From NCBI GenBank assembly GCA_023269335.1, contig JAHFTM010000058.1, positions 1 to 8,938 on the forward strand: DNA of 8,938 nucleotides, in the 5' to 3' direction. Positions 1 to 7,390 of the stretch are shown in pieces. The translations under genes and the position numbers were made by a program. Origin of the DNA: Chlamydiia bacterium (GTDB taxonomy: Bacteria; Chlamydiota; Chlamydiia; Chlamydiales; FEN-1388). Positions within the stretch are counted from its first letter, which is position 1. The number at the start of each line of letters is the position of its first letter. Under the pieces are notes generated by a model that ran no database searches, was not told the origin of the DNA, and worked only from the letters and a program-made list of their open reading frames with translations.

Positions 1-1
1 T

Positions 2-784
2 TCATCGGGAACGAAGGCTCTCTATCTTTCTCCTCTGAATGCTCTACATGGTGATGTAGGGATGGTGGCTAAAGGTGATAGTGTGCTTTTCTTTAGTAAG
101 AGTGGTGAGTCGGATGAACTGTTACACTTATGTCCAATAGTACGCAATAAAGGTGCCTTTTTGATCGCTGTCATTTCCAATTCTGATAGCAGGTTAGCAA
201 AGGCTTGTGATTTCAGCATTGAGTTGCCGGTTGCAAGGGAGCTGTGTCCTTTTAACATAGTGCCCACAACATCGACCCTTGTGCAGCTTATGTTTGGTGA
301 TCTTATGTCCATGGTGCTGATGCGTTCAAAACGTTTTACTGTAGATGAATTTGCGCAAAATCACCCTGCAGGACGTCTTGGAAAGAGATTGACCTTTCTG
401 GTGAAAGATCTGATGATTTCTGGCGAAGGAGTGCCGTTTGCCTCACCAAATGATCTTTTGATCAATGTACTTTCTGAATTTTCAGGAAAAAAATGTGGCT
501 GCTTGCTCATTATCGATGAAGAGAGAAGGCTCATTGGCATATTTACAGATGGTGACCTACGTCGAAGCTTACAAAAATATGGAGCGATGGTTTTGCATAA
601 AGCAATGCATGAGCTCATGACACTGAATCCTAGGCACATTGACGAAAAAGTGCTTGCCTTTGATGCGGTAAAATATATGGAAGCTGATCAAAAACAGCCT
701 ATCACCGTCCTTCCGGTTGTCGACAGTGAAAAGAAAGTTGTCGGCATTATCAAGATGCATGACATTGTCCAGTCTGGTATTTAA
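2..784 (+). CDS. kdsD: Arabinose-5-phosphate isomerase (KdsD/KpsF/GutQ family), 5'-truncated by window edge
   Basis: Converts D-ribulose 5-phosphate to D-arabinose 5-phosphate in the cytoplasm, the first committed step towards Kdo for LPS. The frame is open from base 2, so the ATG at 62 is an internal methionine; the 260 residues seen match the family from mid-SIS domain onwards, and about 65-70 N-terminal residues are probably outside the window (family length about 320-330). Visible family motifs, numbered from the first whole codon: HGD at 16-18, SGES at 34-37, the E-x-CP-x-N-x-x-PTxST segment at 80-92, and HPAGRLGK at 121-128. The Glu of SGES, the Glu at 80 and the His at 121 match residues regarded as catalytic in this family. 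Two CBS domains follow, about 133-195 (FTDGDLRR at 181-188) and 203-260. No intrinsic terminator follows the stop codon. The generic sugar-phosphate isomerase GutQ is the alternative name; a Kdo role is favoured by the chlamydial context. Confidence 0.93.
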   Translation, partial: SSGTKALYLSPLNALHGDVGMVAKGDSVLFFSKSGESDELLHLCPIVRNKGAFLIAVISNSDSRLAKACDFSIELPVARELCPFNIVPTTSTLVQLMFGDLMSMVLMRSKRFTVDEFAQNHPAGRLGKRLTFLVKDLMISGEGVPFASPNDLLINVLSEFSGKKCGCLLIIDEERRLIGIFTDGDLRRSLQKYGAMVLHKAMHELMTLNPRHIDEKVLAFDAVKYMEADQKQPITVLPVVDSEKKVVGIIKMHDIVQSGI

Positions 785-840
785 TCTTACTTTTCTAAAA
801 CGCCTTTTAAGTGCCTTATAGATGGCATTCTGTCATCCAT

Positions 841-869
841 TTCAGATTCATTAAAAATTAATCTAAAAT
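841..869 (+). promoter_or_regulatory. Candidate sigma70-type promoter for the Pro-rich gene at 947
   Basis: TTCAGA (841-846) and TAAAAT (864-869) are separated by 17 bases and lie in AT-rich DNA between kdsD and the next gene. Transcription would start near 876, leaving a leader of about 70 bases before the ATG at 947. The -35 box matches consensus at 4 of 6 positions and the -10 box at 5 of 6. In AT-rich DNA such matches arise by chance, so this is a weak inference. Confidence 0.33.
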
Positions 870-933
870 TTATCGATTCTTAATCAAAAAGGATGAGAGT
901 GGTGCTTGATTTTAATAAAAACAGGGAACTTTT

Positions 934-940
934 AGGAGGT
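934..940 (+). promoter_or_regulatory. Shine-Dalgarno site that fixes the start at 947
   Basis: AGGAGGT sits 6 bases before the ATG at 947 and complements the CCTCCTTT 3' end of the 16S rRNA gene in this same window. It argues against the longer in-frame start at 893, which has no such site. Confidence 0.8.
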
Positions 941-946
941 TCAACC

Positions 947-1291
947 ATGATATCAGATGCAATCCGAGCAGCAGGTCCTTTTATGGGGCCAATTCTTGAA
1001 CAAGCAGCTGCATACATTCCAGGATATGTGCCAGCGCCGAAGCCAGAAGTAAAACCAGAGCCTGTAAAGCCAGCAGAGCCCGTAGCACAACCTGAGCCGA
1101 AGGTAGAAGTAAAGCCAGAAGTAAAGCCTGAGCCTGCAAAGCCAGTAGATCCAGTAGCAAAACCTGTTGTGAAGCCAGAAGTAAAGCCTGAGCCTGTAAA
1201 GTCGGTGGTTAAAAAACCATTAGAGCTCACTAAGGTAGAGGGAGATCTCAATAAACTGGTTGTGCATTATCGCTTAAGCATAAAAGTGTAA
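947..1291 (+). CDS. Small Pro/Lys/Val/Glu-rich repeat protein, function unknown
   Basis: I do not recognise this protein. It has 114 residues, with the start chosen by the strong Shine-Dalgarno site just upstream. Residues 1-30 are a short, fairly hydrophobic and Gly/Ala-containing segment without the charged N-terminus and long hydrophobic core of a signal peptide. Residues 32-86 are a low-complexity, probably extended region holding three copies of KPEVKPEPxK (starting at residues 32, 56 and 76), separated by spacers that contain PVAxP. The C-terminus (about 91-114) leaves the repeat pattern and ends in an aromatic/basic stretch, HYRLSIKV. The Pro-Lys/Pro-Glu run recalls the periplasmic rod of TonB, but there is no N-terminal membrane anchor and no TonB C-terminal domain. 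It is probably monocistronic, with the terminator at 1422-1472 downstream. Its composition resembles that of the next gene, so the two may be functionally related; that is inference. Confidence 0.75.
   Translation: MISDAIRAAGPFMGPILEQAAAYIPGYVPAPKPEVKPEPVKPAEPVAQPEPKVEVKPEVKPEPAKPVDPVAKPVVKPEVKPEPVKSVVKKPLELTKVEGDLNKLVVHYRLSIKV
1040..1203 (+). repeat. Three 32-base imperfect direct repeats inside the Pro-rich gene
   Basis: Copies start at 1040, 1112 and 1172, in phase with the codons (offsets 72 and 60 bases). Copies 2 and 3 differ at only two positions; copy 1 differs from them by a few bases. Each encodes KPEVKPEPxK plus one residue. The near identity at DNA level, including third codon positions, suggests recent duplication or slippage, so copy number may vary between strains. 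Confidence 0.85.
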
Positions 1292-1370
1292 AAATAGCAT
1301 TCAGGGATAATAGTAGGTACTTAAAAATAATAATATAAATAAAATTATTGGTACTATATTTAATGATCTG

Positions 1371-1401
1371 TTGTTAGAAAAATAATTTATGCCCGTATAA
1401 T
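1371..1401 (+). promoter_or_regulatory. Candidate promoter with perfect TATAAT box just before the terminator
   Basis: TATAAT at 1396-1401 matches the -10 consensus fully; TTGTTA at 1371-1376 is a fair -35 box, but the 19-base spacer is longer than ideal. Transcription would begin near 1408, only about 15 bases before the terminator hairpin at 1422. It could drive a very short terminated RNA, or the gene at 1584 if the terminator is read through. The region 1292-1421 is otherwise very AT-rich and shows no gene. Confidence 0.35.
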
Positions 1402-1421
1402 AAGTTAATAATAAGATAACC

Positions 1422-1472
1422 AGAACCCTCTTGAGGCTTGGACGAGAAGCCATCAAGAGGGTTCTTTTTTTT
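1422..1472 (+). terminator. Strong intrinsic terminator
   Basis: Arms 1422-1434 and 1453-1465 pair perfectly over 13 bases. An inner GGCTT/AAGCC helix (1435-1439 with 1447-1451) is separated from the outer helix by a single unpaired A at 1452, and the loop is 7 bases. A run of eight T follows from 1465 to 1472. This is the clearest terminator in the window. It ends transcription from the gene at 947-1291 and/or from the promoter-like site at 1371-1401; the gene at 1584 would then need its own promoter or read-through. Confidence 0.93.
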
Positions 1473-1571
1473 CACATCAAGCTCTTTCTTTATTCCCAGA
1501 AATTGTCAAAACATTTATCACTGTTGGGGCAAAGGTGTAGTGTACCCACTATACTTCATACTTTGAATAAA

Positions 1572-1577
1572 AAGGAG
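1572..1577 (+). promoter_or_regulatory. Shine-Dalgarno site that fixes the start at 1584
   Basis: AAGGAG ends 6 bases before the ATG at 1584. It selects this start over the open frame upstream, which would begin with a TTG inside the terminator hairpin at 1431. A TATACT box at 1550-1555 lies upstream but has no good -35 partner at normal spacing. Confidence 0.75.
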
Positions 1578-1583
1578 AGTCCT

Positions 1584-2129
1584 ATGGCCATCCATGAGAC
1601 AATGAGAGTTGGTTTTCAACAAATTAAGCAAACAATAGAAGCAGTACAAGCTGAAATCGAAAATAATGAGGACGCTGATACGACAGCAACATCCACTGCT
1701 GAGGGGGCGCAGCAATCCACGGCACCAAGTTTCATGCAACTCGTCCAAGGAACGCTGAAGCAAGCAAGCAAGCAAGTATCAGCACTTTTTGGTGTACAGC
1801 CAGTTCCAATGAACAAGCCAACTCCGGTGAGTAAGCCTGATGTGGTGGGTATTGTGACTACAGTAGTAGAGGCGCCTGTTGAGCCTGTAAAGCCTATTGT
1901 CATACCTGTACAAGAGTCGGTGCCAGTAGTTGAGACGATAAGTCCTGTGATCCATACTGTGATTAGACAAGAGATTCCTGAGTCGACGTTGCCAGGTACT
2001 TCTTTACCTGTAAAACCCACGCTTGCGGCTCCCGAATATGAACGTACAAATACGAAGTGGAAAAAGGGCAGCAACAAGGCACCACAGCTTGAGTGTAAAT
2101 ATCAAATGAAAATCAAAAACGGTGCTTAA
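1584..2129 (+). CDS. Pro/Val-rich hypothetical protein, 181 residues
   Basis: I do not recognise this protein. The start follows an AAGGAG site. Residues about 5-30 form a likely amphipathic helix (FQQIKQTIEAVQAEIEN) with possible coiled-coil character. Residues 31-48 are a Thr/Ala/Ser/Gln-rich linker. Residues 49-70 look like a second helix (SFMQLVQGTLKQASKQV). From about 73 to 148 the chain is rich in Pro, Val and Ile, with PVEPVKPIVIPV-like stretches, and is probably disordered or extended. The tail is basic and ends in CKYQMKIKNGA. There is no signal peptide or membrane segment. The pattern of helical N-terminus, Pro-rich middle and short basic aromatic tail parallels the neighbour at 947-1291, though sequence similarity is too low to claim homology. 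A secreted effector or cell-envelope linker role is possible but unproven. It is convergent with the minus-strand gene at 2141-2626. Confidence 0.75.
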   Translation: MAIHETMRVGFQQIKQTIEAVQAEIENNEDADTTATSTAEGAQQSTAPSFMQLVQGTLKQASKQVSALFGVQPVPMNKPTPVSKPDVVGIVTTVVEAPVEPVKPIVIPVQESVPVVETISPVIHTVIRQEIPESTLPGTSLPVKPTLAAPEYERTNTKWKKGSNKAPQLECKYQMKIKNGA

Positions 2130-2138
2130 GTGAGAAAA

Positions 2139-2169
2139 TCTCAAGAGATACTACTAGTATCTCTTGAGA
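2139..2169. terminator. Hairpin between convergent genes, probable terminator
   Basis: Perfect 13-bp inverted repeat, arms 2139-2151 and 2157-2169, loop TACTA. It lies ten bases after the stop of the plus-strand gene at 2129 and covers the last codons and stop of the minus-strand gene, whose stop is at 2141-2143. Reading the minus strand, the stem is followed by TTTT, so it looks best as the terminator of the minus-strand gene. On the plus strand no T run follows, so any terminating effect there would be weaker. Confidence 0.6.
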
Positions 2170-2626
2170 ATTGATCAAGCTCATCAAATGCACGCTTTGA
2201 AAAGTAGGGAAGAAAAAGATCTACCTCAGCCAACTTTAGGCGCGTGTCTCTTTTCTTTTTCAGCATAAATCCAATGCCATAGGTTTGTTTATTTTCAAGG
2301 TATGAAAAGGAGTCGATCTCCTCCCAAAGAATCACTTCGGGCTTGTGCGATTGAGCGATAAGGGTCAGTCCTTTTTCGTCTACAACAAGTGATGCTGGGT
2401 TCAACTCAAGGCGTCTTAAGCGCCTGTAGGGAATCAGTCCAAAAGCAATGAGGCCACAGCCTAAAAGATAGATCCAAATACCGACATGTGAAAGGAGCGT
2501 TTTCGGAAGAAAAAGATAAGCGCAAAAAATAAGTAAAATTCCAACTCCTCCAATGACGCTTCCGCGCTTTAAAGCATGTATGATCAAGGCTTGTCGAAGG
2601 GTGGTTTTTAAGAGTAATTTTTTCAT
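2141..2626 (-). CDS. Small membrane protein with two TM segments and PH-like C-terminal domain
   Basis: Hypothetical protein of 161 residues. A basic N-terminus (residues 1-21, MKKLLLK...) precedes two hydrophobic segments at about 24-41 and 46-66, separated by a short loop containing PKTL; the basic motif YRRLRRLE follows. The remainder (about 74-150) looks like the bacterial PH-like fold found in small 2-TM proteins: a short strand, VVDEKGLTL, then ILWEEIDSFSYLE and a basic strand, FMLKKKRDTRLK. The WEEI stretch with a preceding DEKGLTL is typical of STM3941-like/bPH proteins, so I infer a cytoplasmic PH-like domain tethered to the inner membrane, of unknown role. No good Shine-Dalgarno site precedes the ATG at 2624-2626, but no better start is visible. 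It is divergent from the NhaD genes, and its 3' end lies within a 13-bp hairpin. Confidence 0.75.
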   Translation of the reverse strand: MKKLLLKTTLRQALIIHALKRGSVIGGVGILLIFCAYLFLPKTLLSHVGIWIYLLGCGLIAFGLIPYRRLRRLELNPASLVVDEKGLTLIAQSHKPEVILWEEIDSFSYLENKQTYGIGFMLKKKRDTRLKLAEVDLFLPYFSKRAFDELDQFSRDTSSIS

Positions 2627-2645
2627 TACAAAGACACTGATTCTT

Positions 2646-2674
2646 TTGCGTTTTTAATTTTCAACTCATAGAAT
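2646..2674 (+). promoter_or_regulatory. Candidate sigma70-type promoter of the nhaD pair
   Basis: TTGCGT (2646-2651) and TAGAAT (2669-2674) are separated by exactly 17 bases in the divergent intergenic region. Transcription would start near 2681. The ATG at 2673 lies inside the -10 box and would therefore be outside the message, which supports the ATG at 2709 as the start of the first antiporter. Confidence 0.5.
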
Positions 2675-2708
2675 GCAGTTTTACACAAAAATTACAAATA
2701 AGCAACCG

Positions 2709-3986
2709 ATGTCTTTTTCTTTAGATTTTTATAATATGCTAATCATCTCCATTTTTGTGATAGGGTATCTCACGATTATTTTTGAGAATGCAACCGGAGT
2801 CAATAAAGCGACTGCCGCGCTTCTCATGGCAGTAGGCTGTTGGGTCGTGCAATTTGCAGATCAAAATATTTTTGATTGGAATGTAGAGCATTTCAGTGAA
2901 CATCTCGCTAACATTAGTCAGGTGATACTTTTTCTTTTAGGAGCCCTGACAATTGTAGAAATTATTCACGCTCATGGAGGCTTGAACATAGTTGTGAGGT
3001 TCATGCGCATTCGTTCAAAAGTGATTTCACTTTGGGTGATTGGTTTTCTTGCCTTTTTTCTTTCCGCAGTACTCGACAACTTAACGACAACAATCGTCAT
3101 GGTGATGATGCTGAGAAAAATCATTCAAGATAGTGAAGATCGCCTCATTTTTGGGAGTGCTGTTGTGATCGCAGCTAATGCTGGAGGCGCCTGGACGCCC
3201 ATTGGTGATGTGACCACAACGATGCTGTGGGTAGGGGGTCAAGTATCGACCAAAGCTATAGTGAGCAATTTATTTATTCCAAGTCTTGTCTGTCTTGCAG
3301 TTGCGCTGCTCTGCTTTTCTAGGATAGTGAAAGGTGAGCATCAGCTGCCCCTCATTGAGGAAGAAGAGTGTGAGCCTCATGGTAAGCTTATCTTTTTTTT
3401 AGGTCTGCTCTCGTTGATTTTCGTTCCTATTTTCAAGATGCTGACAAACCTTCCTCCATTTATGGGCGTTCTCTTTTCGATGAGCTTTATGTGGCTTGTG
3501 ACAGACCTTATGCATCGAAAGCATAAAGAACGCCAGCATTTACGTGTGCAGTCACTCCTTCCTAGATTAGATCTTTCTGGCATCCTTTTCTTCTTAGGAA
3601 TTTTATTGAGTGTCGATGCGCTTGAAACTGCGGGTATTTTAAAAAAATTAGCGCTCTTTTTAGATCAGCAGATAGATTCAAAAGAGTTGATTTGTGTTGT
3701 TATCGGTCTGATATCAGCTGTAATCGATAACGTGCCTTTGGTGGCAGCTTGTATCGGTATGTATGATCTTACGTCTGTTCCTATGGATGCAAACTTTTGG
3801 ATTTTGATAGCTCTGGCGGCAGGAACAGGCGGTAGCATTTTGATCATAGGATCAGCTGCAGGAGTGGCCTTTATGGGAATGGAACAAGTAACCTTTTTTT
3901 GGTATCTTAAAAGAGCTGCGTTGCCGGCAGCTCTTGGCTATTTTGCTGGTATTTTAGCTTATATACTTCTAGGAGGTATATGTTAG
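2709..3986 (+). CDS. nhaD: NhaD-type Na+/H+ antiporter, first of a tandem pair
   Basis: Integral inner-membrane protein of the ion transporter superfamily, expected to exchange Na+ (or Li+) for H+. With the start at 2709 it has 425 residues, typical of the family. Many hydrophobic segments fill the chain, for example about 8-25, 34-50, 71-87, 107-122 and 228-242. Hallmarks are LDNLTTTIV at 122-130, NAGGAWTPIGDVTT at 157-170, LLSVDALET at 299-307, IDNVPLV at 339-345 and GSAAG at 381-385. The paired D-N motifs, one in each half (Asp123, Asp340), fit the two-fold repeat of this superfamily. A soluble, charged loop with EEEE lies at 217-225. An upstream in-frame ATG at 2673 would add 12 residues but overlaps the -10 box; the paralog next door also starts about where 2709 does. 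Neither start has a clear Shine-Dalgarno site. The stop overlaps the next gene by 7 bases. Ion specificity cannot be read from sequence. Confidence 0.92.
   Translation: MSFSLDFYNMLIISIFVIGYLTIIFENATGVNKATAALLMAVGCWVVQFADQNIFDWNVEHFSEHLANISQVILFLLGALTIVEIIHAHGGLNIVVRFMRIRSKVISLWVIGFLAFFLSAVLDNLTTTIVMVMMLRKIIQDSEDRLIFGSAVVIAANAGGAWTPIGDVTTTMLWVGGQVSTKAIVSNLFIPSLVCLAVALLCFSRIVKGEHQLPLIEEEECEPHGKLIFFLGLLSLIFVPIFKMLTNLPPFMGVLFSMSFMWLVTDLMHRKHKERQHLRVQSLLPRLDLSGILFFLGILLSVDALETAGILKKLALFLDQQIDSKELICVVIGLISAVIDNVPLVAACIGMYDLTSVPMDANFWILIALAAGTGGSILIIGSAAGVAFMGMEQVTFFWYLKRAALPAALGYFAGILAYILLGGIC
3971..3976 (+). promoter_or_regulatory. Shine-Dalgarno site of the second antiporter, inside the first
   Basis: AGGAGG ends three bases before the ATG at 3980 and lies within the last codons of the upstream gene. 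The 7-base overlap of the two genes together with this site points to translational coupling. The spacing is short, which may lower initiation unless ribosomes arrive from the upstream gene. Confidence 0.75.
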
Positions 3987-5251
3987 AGTCATGGACACTT
4001 CCTTTGATCATCGCTATGTTCTCACTTGGATATCTGGCAATTATCTGCGAGTCGTTTTTACGTGTGAATAAGGCTACCACAGCGCTTGCGCTGGCTTCAT
4101 GTTTATGGCTTATTTTAAATGTATCAGCAGATTTTGGGCAGACAGCAACGCAGCAAAACTTAAAAGAGCATTTTCTTGGCATCTGTGAGTTTATTTTCTT
4201 TCTGTGGGGAGCCATGATTATCGTTGAGATTATCAACGATCATAAGGGGTTGGAAGTAATTTCTCACTTTCTTAATGTGCGTTCAAAGCGCTTACAGCTA
4301 TGGCTTTTTGGTTTTTTTTCCTTTTTTCTTTCTGCAATTCTTGACAACCTCACTACAACGATTGTAATGATCACCATTATTAGGAAGCTGTGCCCGGATC
4401 CGGAAGAGCGAAAGATACTGGGTGGAGCTGTAGTGATTGCAGCCAATGCCGGTGGCGCTTGGACACCGATCGGCGATGTGACTACCACGATGCTCTGGAT
4501 TGGCGGCCAGGTGACAACAGTGCCACTTATGAAAGAACTACTTATGCCAAGTGCTCTTTGCGTGATCGCCTCATTTTTTGTGCTGAATTTTTATCTGAAA
4601 GGTAAAACGTTGGCTTCAAAACAGGTGAAAAAGTTACAAATTGATTCCAAAGGGGTCTGTATGGGGTGTCTGGGCTTTTTAGCGCTGGTTTCCGTACCTG
4701 TCTTTAAAGTTCTTACGGGCTTTCCTCCATTTGTGGGAATGCTTCTTGCAATGAGTTTACTAGGAATCATTTCAGATCTTGTTGATAGAACCTATAAAGA
4801 AGAGCATCCACCCTTCCATCGCATATTACATCGTGTCGACACTTCTACGATTTTATTTTTTCTGGGCATTCTTTTGAGTGTTGACGCACTGGAAACCTCT
4901 GGTATTTTGCATGTACTTGCTCAGTGGACAAATGAGACATTTTCTTCTGTGACTTCCATTGCTTTTTCAGTAGGTGTATTTTCAAGTATTATTGACAATG
5001 TGCCTCTTGTCAAAGCATGTATGGGTATGTACTCGCTTGAGCAGTATCCGCAAAACCATAGCTTTTGGCAGCTTATAGCTTATAGTGCAGGCGTTGGTGG
5101 TAATCTATTAGTCATTGGCTCAGCTGCAGGAATTGCTTTCATGGGCATGGAAAGAGTTGGCTTTTTTTGGTATATCAAACACATCAGCTTTGCGGCATTA
5201 GTGGGATATCTTGCTGGATTTGGCTATTATCTCCTTCAGCAAGCACTGTAG
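3980..5251 (+). CDS. nhaD: NhaD-type Na+/H+ antiporter, second of a tandem pair
   Basis: A 423-residue paralog of the preceding gene, almost collinear with it. The same motifs recur at nearly the same positions: LDNLTTTIV at 121-129, NAGGAWTPIGDVTT at 156-169, LLSVDALET at 298-306, IDNVPLV at 338-344 and GSAAG at 380-384. The motifs are nearly unchanged, whereas the loops (for example 205-227 and 265-285) and the N- and C-terminal segments differ clearly, so the duplication is old rather than recent. Both copies keep every motif residue named, so neither looks like a decaying copy. The two may form a heteromer or differ in ion preference or pH optimum; the sequence does not decide this. It is co-transcribed with the first copy. 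A hairpin overlaps the stop codon. Confidence 0.92.
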   Translation: MLESWTLPLIIAMFSLGYLAIICESFLRVNKATTALALASCLWLILNVSADFGQTATQQNLKEHFLGICEFIFFLWGAMIIVEIINDHKGLEVISHFLNVRSKRLQLWLFGFFSFFLSAILDNLTTTIVMITIIRKLCPDPEERKILGGAVVIAANAGGAWTPIGDVTTTMLWIGGQVTTVPLMKELLMPSALCVIASFFVLNFYLKGKTLASKQVKKLQIDSKGVCMGCLGFLALVSVPVFKVLTGFPPFVGMLLAMSLLGIISDLVDRTYKEEHPPFHRILHRVDTSTILFFLGILLSVDALETSGILHVLAQWTNETFSSVTSIAFSVGVFSSIIDNVPLVKACMGMYSLEQYPQNHSFWQLIAYSAGVGGNLLVIGSAAGIAFMGMERVGFFWYIKHISFAALVGYLAGFGYYLLQQAL

Positions 5252-5275
5252 TATTCACTCGGCAGTGCTACTTTT
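5242..5275 (+). terminator. Possible intrinsic terminator of the nhaD pair
   Basis: AGCACTG (5242-5248) pairs perfectly with CAGTGCT (5263-5269) across a 14-base loop that contains the TAG stop at 5249-5251; ACTTTTCTT follows. The loop is long and the T run is interrupted, so strength is uncertain, but the position directly at the end of the operon and upstream of the rRNA leader fits. Confidence 0.45.
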
Positions 5276-5497
5276 CTTATTGTTTTCTAAGACCACAAGT
5301 TTTTTTCTCCGAAGTTAAGTTTTAATAATAGCCTCACAGATATTTATAGGCGGCTATCGGTAAAAATATGAAAAAAGAAAAAGAAAAGCCATTGCAAAAA
5401 TTTCGCCCTTTTGTGTATTGTCTTACCATCTTTCGCAAGGAATGCAGCTTAAATAGCAACCAAAGCGAATATCAAGTCATAAGGCTTGAATAGTAAA
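5276..5497 (+). other. rRNA upstream region, no convincing gene
   Basis: About 220 bases between the nhaD terminator and the 16S processing stem. It is AT-rich, with an A/G-rich stretch at 5370-5388. It should hold the rRNA promoter(s). A 41-codon frame from an ATG at 5368 to 5493 exists but has no Shine-Dalgarno site and overlaps the expected promoter, so I do not call it a gene. I find no clear boxA antitermination sequence. Confidence 0.5.
5392..5419 (+). promoter_or_regulatory. Weak candidate for an rRNA promoter
   Basis: TTGCAA (5392-5397) and TGTATT (5414-5419) are separated by 16 bases. Transcription would start about 200 bases before the 16S, which leaves the 5' arm of the processing stem (5498 on) inside the transcript. 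The -10 box matches only 4 of 6 positions, so this is one guess among several in AT-rich DNA. Confidence 0.22.
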
Positions 5498-5559
5498 TTT
5501 GACAGTGCAAATAGAGTGGTGTGCAAGCAAAAACTCACGAAAGTGAGTAAAGAGCTTGT
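5498..5559 (+). other. 5' arm of the pre-16S processing stem
   Basis: Bases 5498-5526 are complementary to 7252-7280 with a single A-A mismatch (5513), a 29-position helix. After an insert that folds into its own hairpin (ACTCAC-GAAA-GTGAGT, 5533-5548), the pairing resumes: 5550-5559 is a perfect complement of 7240-7249. The helix closes a loop around the whole 16S, as in the RNase III processing stems of bacterial rRNA precursors. RNase III cleavage itself is inferred from that general model. Confidence 0.9.
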
Positions 5560-5560
5560 G

Positions 5561-5616
5561 CGCGGACCTTAAATTTTTTTTAGCCCGCGATTAACGAAAC
5601 TTACGAGAGTAAGTTT
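5561..5616 (+). other. Two leader hairpins just before 16S
   Basis: CGCGG at 5561-5565 pairs with CCGCG at 5585-5589 across a loop with a run of eight T. AAACTTAC at 5597-5604 pairs with GTAAGTTT at 5609-5616 around a GAGA tetraloop. Both lie inside the 16S processing loop, so they are part of the precursor removed during maturation. Confidence 0.65.
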
Positions 5617-5630
5617 AGTATAGATTTTTT

Positions 5631-7185
<1,555 letters not shown>

Positions 7186-7239
7186 ATGGACTAGGTTTTA
7201 GAGCTATCAAGAGATTGGTAGAGCTAAACTTAGGTTGAG

Positions 7240-7280
7240 ACAAGCTCTTAATTGCACACCACTCAATTTGCACTGTCAAA
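7240..7280 (+). other. 3' arm of the pre-16S processing stem
   Basis: 7240-7249 pairs with 5550-5559 and 7252-7280 pairs with 5498-5526, so cleavage here would free the 16S precursor from the tRNA/23S part. The arm ends 24 bases before tRNA-Ala. The 54 bases between the 16S 3' end and this arm contain two TAGAGCTA copies (7199-7206 and 7219-7226) and no gene. Confidence 0.9.
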
Positions 7281-7304
7281 TGTACAATTTTTTACCCCAG
7301 TATT

Positions 7305-7377
7305 GGGGACTTAGCTCAGTTGGTAGAGCACCTGATTTGCATTCAGGGGGTCAGGAGTTCGAGTCTCCTAGTCTCCA
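7305..7377 (+). tRNA. tRNA-Ala (anticodon UGC)
   Basis: Seven-pair acceptor stem GGGGACT/AGTCTCC with the G3-U70 wobble pair that marks alanine tRNAs. The anticodon stem CCTGA/TCAGG holds the loop TTTGCAT with anticodon TGC at 7338-7340; the T arm is AGGAG-TTCGAGT-CTCCT. Discriminator A at 7377. The last bases read CCA only because C71, C72 and the discriminator fall that way, so the CCA tail is not encoded and must be added by CCA-transferase. Cloverleaf intact, 73 bases. Confidence 0.97.
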
Positions 7378-7390
7378 TCTCTCTTCTGAT

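Noticed and set aside
880..1251. Minus-strand frame rich in Gly/Ser/Thr/Phe repeats opposite the Pro-rich gene
   Set aside because: It is the antisense reading of the repeat region; the plus strand has the Shine-Dalgarno site and sensible termini.
947..1291. TonB-like protein, because of the Lys-Pro and Glu-Pro repeats
   Set aside because: No N-terminal membrane anchor and no TonB C-terminal domain; the similarity is only in low-complexity composition.
1292..1421. AT-rich stretch between the Pro-rich genes as a mobile-element scar or CRISPR leader
   Set aside because: No terminal inverted repeats, target-site duplication or regularly spaced repeats; simple AT-rich intergenic DNA.
1616..2077. 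Long minus-strand frame opposite the gene at 1584-2129
   Set aside because: Shadow of the coding strand; no ribosome site, and composition is that of a reversed Pro/Val-rich frame.
5368..5493. 41-codon open frame (MKKEKEKPLQKF...) in the rRNA leader
   Set aside because: No Shine-Dalgarno site, overlaps the region expected to hold the rRNA promoter, and its Lys/Glu start merely reflects an A/G-rich stretch.
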